A DNA stretch of 64,000 nt from Cotesia glomerata (Eukaryota > Arthropoda > Insecta > Hymenoptera > Braconidae), in contig NW_025401775.1 in the NCBI RefSeq assembly GCF_020080835.1, positions 1 to 64,000 of the forward strand, given 5' to 3'. The notes beneath the pieces were generated by a model, which searched no databases, was not told the origin of the DNA, and saw only the letters and a list, made by a program, of their open reading frames with translations. The position numbers and the translations under genes were made by a program. Below, piece by piece: positions 49,164 through 60,466 of this stretch. Each line of letters begins with the position of its first letter. The first letter of the stretch is position 1.

Positions 49164-49263
49164 NNNNNNNNNNNNNNNNNNNNNNNNNNNNNNNNNNNNN
49201 NNNNNNNNNNNNNNNNNNNNNNNNNNNNNNNNNNNNNNNNNNNNNNNNNNNNNNNNNNNNNNN
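49164..49263. other. Assembly gap (100 N)
   Basis: Exactly 100 unknown bases, a conventional placeholder for unknown length. The LTR fragment on the left and the tandem array on the right are unrelated, so the true distance may be large. Confidence 0.98.
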
Positions 49264-49975
49264 AAATTGTAATTGTTAACACCCACCCACCCTCCTCTGT
49301 GGAGTGGGATATCGTAAAATTCGTTCATAAATTATTTTTACATCACTTACACAAAATTCATACAAAATTAGGAGTCTGTAGGAGCTAAAAGTCGAAAATT
49401 TTTAATTTTCATTGTTAACGTCCACCCCCGCAATCCATATTGGGAGAAGATTGTCATAAAATCGACTCTTAGATCATTTCTACCTCGCATATAGCAGATA
49501 CTTATCAAATTTTGAACCTTTAGGAGCTAGAGCTAAAAAATTTAAAATTTTCATTGTTAAGACCCACCCCCGCATTCCTCTGTGGAGTGGGATATCGTAA
49601 AATTCGTTCATAAATTATTTTTATATTACATACACAAAATTCATACAAAATTAGGAGTCTGTAGGAGCTAGAAGTCGGAAATTTTTAATTTTCATTGTTA
49701 ACGTCCACCCCCGCAATCCATATTGGGAGTAGATTGTCGTAAAATCCGCTCTTAGATCATTTCTACATCACATATAGGAGATTCCTACCAAATTTGAAGT
49801 CGATAGGAGCTACAGGTAAAAAATGGGAATTTTCTATTGTTAACGCCCCTGCAACCCCCCTTGTGGGTGGAATTTCGTAAAATCCGTTCTTAGCTGACCT
49901 CTACTCGGCGAAAGAAATATTCCTACCAAATTTCAAGTCGCTACGCATTATGGTTCCAGAGATATCGTGATGAGT
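49264..49975 (+). repeat. Tandem array, about 145-bp monomers
   Basis: About five units, each with TTGTTAA(C/G)xCCCACCCCCGCAAT, then GTAAAATCxG, a TTTCTACxTC segment and AGGAGCTA. Units 1 and 3 resemble each other more than unit 2, giving a dimer period of about 290 bp. The last unit ends GATATCGTGATGAGTCA before a TA microsatellite. Confidence 0.8.
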
Positions 49976-49995
49976 CAATATATAGGTGGGAATCT

Positions 49996-49998
<3 letters not shown>

Positions 49999-50077
<79 letters not shown>
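49999..50077. repeat. (TA)n microsatellite
   Basis: About 80 bp of pure TA between the tandem array and DNA transposon B. Confidence 0.9.
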
Positions 50078-50079
<2 letters not shown>

Positions 50080-50106
50080 GGATAGTAAATTAATAATAGT
50101 ATATAT

Positions 50107-53100
50107 GGGGTATTCCATGTCAAATCGACCATTTTTGAACTCGACCCCTTCAGATTTCGCTGAAACTTTTTCATTCTTTTCTACCCTTTGAAAAACGCTT
50201 TTGAGAATTTTTTCAAATTTTTTTGACCAACCCAAAAAAAGTTATGAATTTTAAAAAAAAATGGCTCTTTTATTTTCAAATAGCCATAACTTTTTTTGAC
50301 ATTGACTTTTGGGTACCTTTTTTTTTTTTCAAATTTTTGTTTTTGAATGAACTTTTTGAAAAATTACACAAAAAAAATTAAATACGTTAAATTTAACGAA
50401 ATAATCGGATTTTTCGAATAAAATCGTGATTTTTTCAAATCACGTCGAGTTTTTTTTTTTTTTTTATTATTCAAAAAAAAACTTCAATTAATTTGACAAC
50501 TATTTCCGTGAAGCCCGGAATGGGCCGAATTTTTTTTTTATTTTTTTTTTTAATTGAAAAAAAATGTCAAATTTTCAAAAATTAACAAAATTTTTTTTTT
50601 TCGTAAAAATTACTTCTATAACTGAATAAGTCCGATCCATCGATTTTTAGAAATTATATAGTTTACCTACAAGCTTTACGTGCCATTATAATGACTGGGA
50701 TTAATGATTAATACAGTTAATTCTCAATGATTTCGAAAATAATGCATCAATTATTTATTTATTTTCTCTCTGACGCTTAAATATTTTACAAATTCTGTAT
50801 TCATTCGAGTTTGAAAAGTTTTTAACTATCAAACAACCATTTTTATCCGGAATTACACAGTGTATTTGATGAGTGCCTACAATTGGTTTGGTTTTTAAGA
50901 ATCGTTCATTTAAATCATTTGCTGCTGCTTCATAATCTTCAATGGGTGAAAACTTGACCATAATATTTGGCAAATTATCCGGATCAGATGCCCATTCAAA
51001 AAATCCGATAGGCGTTGTTATTTGCTTATCAACTGCAAGTTGGAGACTCGCTCTTGCTGCAAATCGTTTGAGGATGCCTCCAATCCCATCACACGTATCA
51101 AATAACATTGATACGATGGAGTCTTACAAATAATCATATTCAAGCAATCACTGTAGTGTTTCATAGGATTTTCTGTATTTCTTTTTAAAGAGTAAACATT
51201 TGCACCTAAAATGAAAGGACATAAGTGAACTAAAAATTCATGCATTTATAATTATTAACTAGTTTGATAATTACCAAGCATCATCAATTTAACGTTTTGG
51301 TGGATCGTACATACACAAATAGTATGTGTTCCACTTGCTCCAGCTAATATACAATGTTTTGGTCGCAAAGAAGCAAATTTGGAAAATCCAATTTTTTCTG
51401 TAGGGTTAGTTTCATGGAAACATTGGTACAGTTCTTTTAAATTAGATAAAATGAGTCGTTTTTGGACGTGGATTCGATTACCATCATCACTCCGAATCGA
51501 AACAAAGTCTTTCATCCCGGGCATCGGCGCACTATACTCATCATCGTTATAAAAATTCTCAACCTTTAATTTCACTTCATTAGTAATTGTTTTCCCTATG
51601 ATAAAAAAAATGTTAAGTAATTAAGTTTTTAGTTGGTTTTGATTTTATGCTATACATACCTAATTTTGACTCAGGTGTTGACAGTATACCTTTTTCTTCA
51701 ACCAAATTTTTAGCCACCCTTGACCAATGTTTTGATGTATTCATAACTTCACAGATATGTCTTTCACTCCAATTTTCAGGTAGCAATGTTAAAATTTGTA
51801 TTTTTACAGATTTTTCTGTGTCTTTATCGTTGAATTTGTCGTGTATCTTTTCAATTAAAGAGCAAAAATTTGCAGCATCATCATCGATCGACTCATCATC
51901 GATCGACTCTTCATCGGTTGAAGAGAGCAAAACTTTTTTCAAGCTGTCAGATATTCGATTTATTTTGTTGTTCAGAAATCGATTATTATTCAATTTTCTT
52001 GATGGAATTGGTGATTGATTTAACAGTTGTAAGGCTTGGTTTATTATGGGTAGTTGAGTTGCAGCGCTAACCTGGGATGCAGATGTTGATTGAGAACCTT
52101 GGGGTTCGCTACTGAAGGACAAAGAACCTTAAAAATATAATAAAACATATAGTTGCTAGAAAAGTATTTGAGTATAAATAATTAAATAACTTACGGAATG
52201 ATGTAGATAAAGGGAGATCTGTGGCAGTTGTATTGCTATCATTGTCGGACATCAACAGTGTTCGTTTGTTGATTAACTAATTCGGAAGCTTTTTTTCGAC
52301 ACGAACTACATAGTAAACTACAATCATCTAAACTTAACAATAATTTTACACTATCAGTCGCATGACGTAAACCACTTGTTTTATTATGTGGTTTTAACTT
52401 GAATGGATTACAACACCGAGAGATTTGCGTTTTTGACTCCATAATGTTTAGATAAATTTATTTTATCAAATAGAGATTTTAATATTATTTAAATAACTGA
52501 TCCTTCAAGAAAGATTAAAACAGAAAAGTGTGTATAAAGAAGAGGAATAATTTTTTTATTTAACAAATGCACCAACTAGAATCTTCCATTAAACAATAGA
52601 TTGCACAACAGATTTATAGGTTAGTTAAAATATTAAACTGCAAAAGTTTCACTTACAAATGAAATCATACTACCGTATAACATCTGCTTAATTGACTATG
52701 GGTAAAGCTATTTTTATCATATTCTAGATTATCGATCGAATTGATGTATTAAAATTTGAATCGTAGGCAGCATAATCGCAGACTAAGCTTATTAGTGGAC
52801 AATATAATACCTTAAAATCGATTAATAGGACTTATTTAGTTAAAGAAGTAATTTTTACGAAAAAAAAAAATTTTGTCAATTTTTGAAAATTTGACATTTT
52901 TTTTTTCAATTAAAAAAAAAAATAAAAAAAAATTTGGCCCATTCCGGGCTTCACGGAAATAGTTGTCAAATTAATTGAAGTTTTTTTTGAAAAATAAAAA
53001 AAAACTCGACGTGATTTGAAAAAATCACGATTTTATTCGAAAAATCCGATTATTTCGTTAAATTTAACATATTTAATTTTTGTGTAATTTTTCAAAAGTT

Positions 53101-53335
53101 CATTCAAAAACAAAAATTTAAAAAAAGGTACCCAAAAGTTAATGTCAAAAAAAGTTATGGCAATTTGAAAATAAAAGAGCCATTTTTTTAAAATTCATAA
53201 CTTTTTTTGGGTTGGTCAAAAAAATTTGAAAAAATTCTCAAAAGCGTTTTTCAAAGGGTAGAAAAAAATGAAAAAGTTTCAGCGAAATCTGAAGGGGTCG
53301 AGTTCAAAAGTGGTCGATTTGACATGGAATACCCC
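50107..53335 (-). mobile_element. DNA transposon B (GGGGTATTCC ends), both ends present
   Basis: The ends GGGGTATTCCATGTCAAATC and its inverted copy are flanked by ATAT on both sides (50103-50106 and 53336-53339), a 4-bp duplication in TA-rich DNA. The inverted arms pair for roughly 530 bp (50107-50640 with 52800-53335). It encodes, on the minus strand, a shortened relative of the element A transposase. Confidence 0.85.
50755..52442 (-). pseudogene. Transposase gene of element B, catalytic core deleted
   Basis: Exons on the minus strand: Cys-rich start 52442-52239 (SRCCNPFKLKPHNK, CSLLCSSCRKKASE); 52122-51613 (Ser-rich, then LPENWSERHICEVM); 51575-51283 (KRLILSNLKELYQCF, FSKFASLRPKHCILAGASGTH); an intron with donor GTAATT at 51282 and acceptor TTTCATTTTAG near 51208; 51207-51100 (NPMKHYSDCLNMIICKTPSYQCYL). 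The sequence then jumps at about 51090 to GIGGILKRFAARASLQ, which in element A lies after the SDGAASQYKN and ATSHGKG blocks. About 200 residues including all catalytic candidates are gone. It therefore cannot move by itself. Confidence 0.7.
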
Positions 53336-53339
<4 letters not shown>

Positions 53340-53370
<31 letters not shown>

Positions 53371-53383
53371 TATATATATATAC
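53340..53383. repeat. TA-rich microsatellite
   Basis: TA repeats with one GA interruption directly right of element B. Confidence 0.85.
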
Positions 53384-55121
53384 AATATAACGCGGCTTAT
53401 CCGGACGATAGCGTCTCTAATTCATAATGGATCCGTTTCAAACTCAACATACTTCATTTTTAGACGATTACCAAGGCCAAGTTCAAAGATGAGATTAATC
53501 GGTCAAGTAGTTCAGAAATTACAGAGTTTCAAAATTTTCAAAATCCTAAAAATTCATTTTTTGGCAGATTCTTTCGCGCATAACTTCTGAATGAAATAAC
53601 TTATCGAATTTTTGTGAATTTCATTTTAAAGCCCATTAAACAAGCTTCAATTTTTATGTCATTTTATTTACCTAAACTTAAAATAACGTATTCGTCTGTA
53701 GGTTTTTAATGAAATTTTACTTTTGCAGTCGTTTTTCAATTATTTTGTCCAATATATCTCATAAAAAATCTATTTTTAATAGTTTCTATACAATTTGTAT
53801 TGTGTTTATAAGTAACCTTTTATTATATTCGTTAAGCATATTTTCTTGGCGGCAGCACAGAACCTCGCTTTTTAGTAGATTTCATATTTTCGTACTTTCG
53901 TGGTACGACCGGCCTATACAGCGAATTTCAACTGTATATAACAGTCACAACTTTGTCTGTAGGTAACATGTCAGCGCATAAACTTACCAAAAAATGTCAA
54001 ATAAATAATAAAAATAATTTCTAACTAGATTATTGTTAATAAACTATTTAATAACAATACTGCACAAATAATTTACATAAAAATTTTAGAAAATAAAATT
54101 TAAAAGTTTGTTAGATTTTATTTGCTTCCATTTATATTTTGACAGCTAGTAAAGCGATGTTTATAAAATGATCTATGTACTCTTCAAGCATCTAATAATT
54201 TAATTTCAATCTTTCTTAGCCGTCTAATAATTAAAAACTAATTTTTAATAACCTAAAAAAAAATTAATTCTGTTATAAAATAGAATTTAAATATTTGTGA
54301 CAAGTTCTGTGCATGTTATCGATCTTAATCAGAGCGTTTGTTAGTAAATTCTAAAATAACTTATTTTTTTTTTATTTATTATTTTTTACTTTTTTTTTTT
54401 TTGCCTGCCCCGACCAGTAAAACCTCGGCTTCTCCTTGGCTTTGCAAAAGTCGGGCGGCGCCCCCCTCTCCCCCGGCAAAACCGCGGCGCCCCCCTTCAA
54501 CCCCTTCCACTGTTATTATTATATATAATTAATAAATAAATAAATTATTAATATTTATCATTAAAATTTGCTTTATGTGAAATCTACTTCCATTTCGGCT
54601 GCCGAATGGCCTTTTTTTTTTTTTGAAATTCTAAATAGCAATTAGGAAAATTTTTGGGGCTCCATATCTCGCTCAAAAATAAATGAATTTAGACAAAAAA
54701 AAACCAAAATACTCAAAATTAAAAAGTCTAAATGTGAATTTTTTTCTTTTTTTAAATTCCTTAATAACCTTCAAAATATCGATAAAAATATAATTTTTCT
54801 AATAAATATTAAACCAAAAAGTAAATATATTCATAATTAAAACATTTTTACTTACTTGTATTAACAAAAAATATATTTTTTTTTATTATTTAAGATTATT
54901 TTTCTCCTTTAAATTATAATTAAATATTAAAATTTAGAAAAATAAAATAATGATGCATAAAAATTTACAATATATAAGTTCAATTTATTTCAACAATAAT
55001 AATTTAAATTCTTAACTAATTTACAAAATTCAACACTCAGTTTATAAAATTTAACACATAGTTTATAACATAGTTTTAAAAATTCTAATTATCGGTTAAT
55101 TAACAATATATAACACATAGT
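53384..55121. other. No gene recognised; 3' side of the MULE-like gene
   Basis: AT-rich DNA with a sharply GC-rich island at about 54400-54515 (GGGCGGCGCCCCCC and GCGGCGCCCCCC). Short frames at 53709-53966 and 54338-54532 are not supported. Any terminal repeat of the MULE-like element should lie in here but was not found. Confidence 0.35.
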
Positions 55122-57789
55122 TTATAACATAACTTTTTGTGCTTCAAATTGTAGACAACGATCACATTTATAGGTAAAATTTTCATTCGAAACTTCGTCA
55201 AATGATTTGTTGAGAAAATCTAAGCATCTGAAATGGGACCACTTTTTACACAGTTCACACATTACCCATCGAGAATCACCTCGAATGCTTCCGGTTCCAC
55301 AAATTAAACATAAATTTTTTACGCTTATTGAATGTTGCACAGTATTTCTTTGTAATTTTAAACGCATCGCCTGAGGATTACATGGTTCCATTTCTTGAAG
55401 ATTTTGTTGCAGAATTTGCCGAATAAAATGTAAAACAAATAAACCACAGCTATTGAAATCATCTTAAACAGGGTGATTGTTAGTTTTGAGTTGCCAATGG
55501 ATTTTTAAATCTTTAAAAACTTTTTGGTAACAAAACACAAAATTTTTTATTACTATTTTTTTTATTTCTTCAGTTTCTTCTTGTGGCTTTGAATCCATGA
55601 AATACATATATACCCAGTGGTAGTATCAGCAAAAAAAAAATTCAGTGGTTACCGTGAATTTGGAGAGGCATAAAAATGTATTTTTTCCCACTCCAATATT
55701 TCTTTAAGTTATTAAAAAAATTAGGTCCGACAGTAGAACATTTTGTTAGAAGAATTGATCGATTGATTTCGCATATCAAATATGCAGATGTTGAATTCTG
55801 ATCAAATTGTAAAATAACTACACTTGCATGATAATCAATAATATGATTAGTGAGCCAGATTTGATCGTACAAGGAGTTATAATCTTCATCAAAAATTCGA
55901 ATAAGTTGTTGTTGTTTATCGTCGAGTCTTCTTATTGCTGCTACAAAATAATTCCGAGTTATAGAAGGACCATAATAATAGTTTCTATTTTCGAGAGTAC
56001 AGTTTTTCGTGTTGAAGTTTAAAATTATATTCTTATTCTGATCAACGACTATTTTAAGATATTTTTGACTTTCATATGTATCTTTACTTCATTTAGGTCT
56101 TGAGCCACGATTCCAAGATTCAATTGATTCTAAATTATCAGGTTCATTTTTAGGTCTTGATCTCTTTTTGGCTTGTATTTTCGGTTCTCGGGTGCTTCTA
56201 AATTTTCAAGTTCTTTTTTGAGTTGAATTGCTCTCTTTTTAGTATGTACTTTCGGCTTTTCAAGATCCGCAGTTTTGAATTTAGCGCTGATTGAAGAGTA
56301 GAGCCTGTCGATAAATTGTCCAGCTTTTAATTCATTTACGTTTTCTTTTTTTGTATTTTTAAAATGATTTTCAGCAGAGGCGTTAGCGAGGTGTTTTTTT
56401 GCGGTGTTAAGAGGATAGAAAAAAAACATAAAAACGGAATTAAATATCTCATTATATACTGAAGGAACTCTGGAGATCGATATTTATTTCCTTCATAAGT
56501 TTTATCGAACGTTGCAGCTCTTTCTTCTACACGTTGCCGTATAGCTTCATAACGCTTACGAAATGGGCTACTCAGATAAACAGTATCATCTTCTTCGTCA
56601 TCTGATTCATCGTCATTATCATTATCTACATTATCCAAATCTATTTCTACTTTAAGGGAAGACTTGTTGACTATTGACTCAATGGAGTTTTCAAGGTCTG
56701 GAGTTTTGAAAGAATAAATGAAAATAATAAATAAAGATTCAATAATATTATCAAGGGTTTCAATATGACTACAGTGAACAATGGCAGCAATTATCTCCAA
56801 GTAAAGCTTTTTTTGATCTTTTTTAATTTTATTTTTAACTATGTATCGAGAAATCATTTTCATTAGGTTTGGATAGCAAGTAAAGAGCGGTATCATATGA
56901 AAGGGCAACGGGATGTTATCATAAATAGCATTATAAATATGAACTAGATAATCTTTCACTGAGCATTGATTCCATGATTGGATAAAAGCGTTGATGCCAG
57001 CCCAAGACCAATCCGTAACAATCGCTTCAAAAGCAGGCCACACAATTTTATTTTTTATCCACAGATCTTTAAAGAATTCTAGGCAGCGCGAAATAGAAAG
57101 GGCTAAGTGTTCATTAGAAATCATTTCTATTAAGTAATAAATTTTCTTATTTACAACTACTACTCCAGCATAATAATAAACTATTTTTGAACCTTTATAT
57201 GGTAAACGGACTAGGGAACCCGTGGCATCGAAATATAAAATTAAATTAAAATTACCAGTCAAGAATTTAATTTGTTCTTCAATACCCAAGTATATTGTGA
57301 ATGGCGGATCGTATTTTTTAATATATAAATTACCCTCTGTTTCCACGGATCTCAACACTATATCAGCCACATCATTAGTGCTTCGATCATTTTTGCTTCG
57401 TTCATTCGTTTTTGCAGTTCGTAGGACTTCATGGGAATGGCAAAATTAAAAGTTTTTGTCAGTTCTCGCCAAATTGTCATCCATGTCATTTACTAAATCA
57501 TCATGAACAATACCTGGTTTTGTTGTTTTTAACTGTTGACATACGAATCTTCTCCTTCCTCCTCGTAATTGGTAGCTTAAGGGAAAATTATGTTCAGATG
57601 GACCAAATGTTTCGTAAACACGGACTAATGTAGAAAATTTTGCAAATTTTCCATGAAATTTGAATTTCAGGGTACAGTCTGGCTGAAGACAATCAGCATA
57701 TTCACGAAAGTGATCAACATATTCGTGCTTATTTCCATTGAATTTTAGAAGACATTTTACATCTAATTCCTTTGGCAAATGCTGTCTTA
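55122..57789 (-). pseudogene. MULE/FB-NOF-like transposase fused to an Ulp1-type protease and a PHD finger
   Basis: Transposase part, 57789-56200: LYFDATGSLVRLP (first Asp, about 57230), AIVTDWSWAGINAF (second Asp, about 57030), an acidic stretch, then in another frame ASAENHFKNTK (candidate Glu, about 56375). Next comes a basic linker, then an Ulp1/C48 cysteine-protease fold: WLTNHIIDYHASVVI (55856-55815), FMPLQIHGNH (catalytic His 55645-55647), FMDSKPQEE (Asp 55593-55595) and DDFNSCGLFVLHF (Cys 55446-55448). Last is a PHD finger (CLICG, WVMCELCKKWSHFRCL, CDRC; 55300-55150). Breaks: TAA 57446-57448, frameshift about 56430, TGA 55642-55644 where Trp follows the catalytic His, a frameshift at about 55610-55640, and TAA 55464-55466. 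Upstream codons to 57907 come from the CTTGAGCAA unit, not the gene. Plant MULEs with Ulp1 domains are known; the PHD tail is what I see here. Confidence 0.65.
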
Positions 57790-58062
57790 CCCATATAGCA
57801 ATCTTTTTCAAGGCTTGAGCAAATCTGGACTCAATTTCGATAGTTGTTAGTGTCTTTTTCAACCTATGGGTCTTGCTCCAGATACTTGTAGCAAATTTAA
57901 TTGACAAGTCTTGAACAAGCCTTGTACAAGACTATTGAGAAACTAACTATATCAATTCTTGAGGAAGACTGACACCAGAAGCATGCTTAATATACTTGTG
58001 CATGAGTTGCTCAAGATTTGCTCAAGACAAAATGTTTTCAAATGAACGTTCGCATCATTCTA
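57790..58062 (+). mobile_element. CTTGAGCAA-rich unit, copy 2
   Basis: Nearly the same as 30677-30958. It abuts the 5' side of the MULE-like gene and forms the left outer arm of the palindromic composite. The right end is separated from its normal continuation by the TA-flanked element at 58063-60415. Confidence 0.75.
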
Positions 58063-58439
58063 CACGAAAAGAACAAAATGATAGTAGATATCCTGTCATA
58101 ATATACTCAGTGATATGCGTGGTGAAAAAAATTTCATATATCATCAAATATACTATACATTACAAAGAATTATTTTGTAACATACTCAATATAATATCCG
58201 ATTCGACTGACTAATTTTTTTGGTTATACCGCGTAATATTACACTGGATATCATGTAAAAAAATATCCCGTAAAATGTAAATTACACTCGGTAGAAATTT
58301 TGATTATATAGTTGGCGAGACTTTGCGCTTCGGGTATTTCTGGTTTTTGCCCCACCATCTCATTTTTATAGCTGACACATACGTATCGATAGCAAAAACA
58401 AATTAAATGTATCCTTACGCTAACCATATGCACTAAATA

Positions 58440-58930
58440 TTTTTTTCTGCCCTCCAGGCGGAAAGTGGCAACTTTCGGCCCGCTGCGCTAAACGAAATTG
58501 CCGCTTTCCGCCTCTGTCGGACAGAAAAATAGTATACAAACCTATGGCAGGAAAATAATAAATATCTCAGATCACATATATGTCGACCTCGGCTTCGCCT
58601 CGGGCAACATATATGTGTTCTGAGACATTTCTCATTTTCTTGCCACAGGTGTGTAATATACTATTTTTGCCCTCCGGGCGGAAAGTGGCAACTTTCGTCC
58701 CGCTGCGCTAAACTAAGTTGCCGCTTTCCGCCTTCGTCGGACAAAAAAATAGTATACACTCCTCGGGAAGTAAATAAGAAAGCCTCAGATCACATGTTTG
58801 TTGACCTCGGCTTCGCCTCGGCCAACAATTACATGTGATCTGAGACATTTCTTACTTTACTTTCCTAGGTGTGTAATATACTATTTTCTTCTGCCTAAGC
58901 CGAAAGTTCAAATACCTTCCGCTTGCAGCC
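58440..58930. repeat. Tandem GC-rich repeats with nested palindromes
   Basis: Two to three units of about 225 bp (starting near 58440, 58665 and 58885). Each holds GGCGGAAAGTGGCAACTTTC ... GTTGCCGCTTTCCGCC and GACCTCGGCTTCGCCTCGG, both able to form hairpins, plus TAATATACTATTTT boundaries. Non-coding. Confidence 0.75.
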
Positions 58931-59228
58931 GGAATAAAGCAGCAGTTTCTATCCTCGGAATAAATGAACGCGCACGCGCAATAGTGCCTACATCGGCTCT
59001 CACGCATTGTACGTTCTTCTCTTTAACACATACTTTTTCCGTCAGCACTTCATGTTGCGTCATTAGTGCAATATACTATAATTATAATAAAAATAATGTA
59101 ATTTAGTGATAATGTGATTTATGATAATGTTTAGTGATAATTTAGTGATAATGTTATAGTTTTAAAATTTCAAAAATTATCATATTGTACCAAAAAAAGG
59201 TTGATTTACATAAAATATGTTAAATCGC

Positions 59229-59635
59229 CAAGTCACTAGAATTATTCTTATATTAAAATTATCATCTAATATTATTATTAAGATTATCCATAATTATTAT
59301 GAAATGAATACTTATAATTACTATTAATATTTATCAATATGAATATTTGAAGTTATAACACAAAATTAATTTTTTTAATATCTTTACTTAAATAATAATT
59401 TTAAATTATTAGTTATGATAATTTTAAATTAAGTCACTAAAATTAATCTTATATTAAAATTATCATCTAATATTATCATTAAGATTATCCATAATTATTA
59501 TTAAATGAATGCTTATAATTACTATTAATATTTATCAAAATGATTATTTAAAGTTATAATAAAAATTATTCTGTTATTTTCATAACACTAATTATTTTTT
59601 TTAATATCTTTACTTAAATAATAATTTTAAATTGT
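59229..59635. repeat. Tandem duplication, period about 204 bp
   Basis: AAGTCACTAGAATTATTC at 59229 recurs as AAGTCACTAAAATTAATC at 59433, followed in both by the same AT-rich text. Non-coding, inside the TA-flanked element. Confidence 0.8.
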
Positions 59636-60466
59636 ATTTTTTCTTGACTGGGGGGGGGCTCCGCCTTCGGCTCGGGTGGCAATCACACACGCGGGACAGA
59701 ATGTAGTACTTTCGTCCCTTGTGGCACAATATACTATTAAGCACATATTTGAGATGGTAGGGCAAAAACCGAAAATACCCGAAGCACAAAGACTCGCTAA
59801 TCCAACTATACAAACGATATTTTTTTTTCTAGCGCCTGCGCGTAAAGTGCTGTTCACAATTTGTGGGTTATAGTTGATTAGTTGTATTGAATATATTTGA
59901 ACATATTGAATAAAATATAAATCAGTCAATTTTGTTTAGTGAGTGACTATTTGTATTTTTTTCTATGTGAACATTTTTTTTGCCGTGATTATTATTGTAA
60001 TTACAAGATATGTAAACATAGTGTACAAGACGTATGTTTTTACGTTTATACTTGTGACAATAAGATCTAACCTGTTCATAGTCACGCTAGAGTTCTATAC
60101 TGCTAATATTTCATTTTTTAATTTTTATTTTTGTGCAATACCAATTATTATGGCAAAGTTATCATGGGTGTAATCAAAATTTCTACCGAGTGTAATTCAC
60201 ATTTTACGGGATATTTTTTCACATGATATCCAGTGTAATATTACGTGGTATAACCAAAAAAATTAGTCAGTCAAATCGGATATTATACTGAGTATGTTAC
60301 AAAATTAATTCTGTGTAATGTATAGTATATTTGATGTTATATGAAATTTTTTTCACCACACATATCACTAAGTATATTATGACAGGATATCTACTATCAT
60401 ATTGTTCTTTCCGTGTACCCCTCCAATATTTACTATAGAATCAGTGGATCTCATTCAGCTTAACTA

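Larger units (their letters stand above)
58063..60415. mobile_element. TA-flanked TIR element, 2353 bp, with GC-rich internal repeats
   Basis: The ends are CACGAAAAGAACAAAATGAT and the inverted ATCATATTGTTCTTTCCGTG; inverted arms are about 250 bp. It is flanked by TA at 58061-58062 and 60416-60417; joining the flanks restores the sequence seen uninterrupted at about 30950 (CATCATCCTACCCCTCC). A subterminal inverted pair (58300-58370 with 59745-59815) is also present. No transposase was found, so it is non-autonomous, probably Tc1/mariner-like. Confidence 0.8.

Noticed and set aside
49037..49388. Frames containing runs of X
   Set aside because: They cross the 100-N gap and have no meaning.
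57791..57907. N-terminal extension of the MULE-like protein
   Set aside because: These codons are the reverse of the CTTGAGCAA unit seen in two other places, so they are insert sequence.
58798..59106. 102-codon frame in the TA-flanked element
   Set aside because: It spans the hairpin repeats and has no domain; a chance product of the GC-rich stretch.
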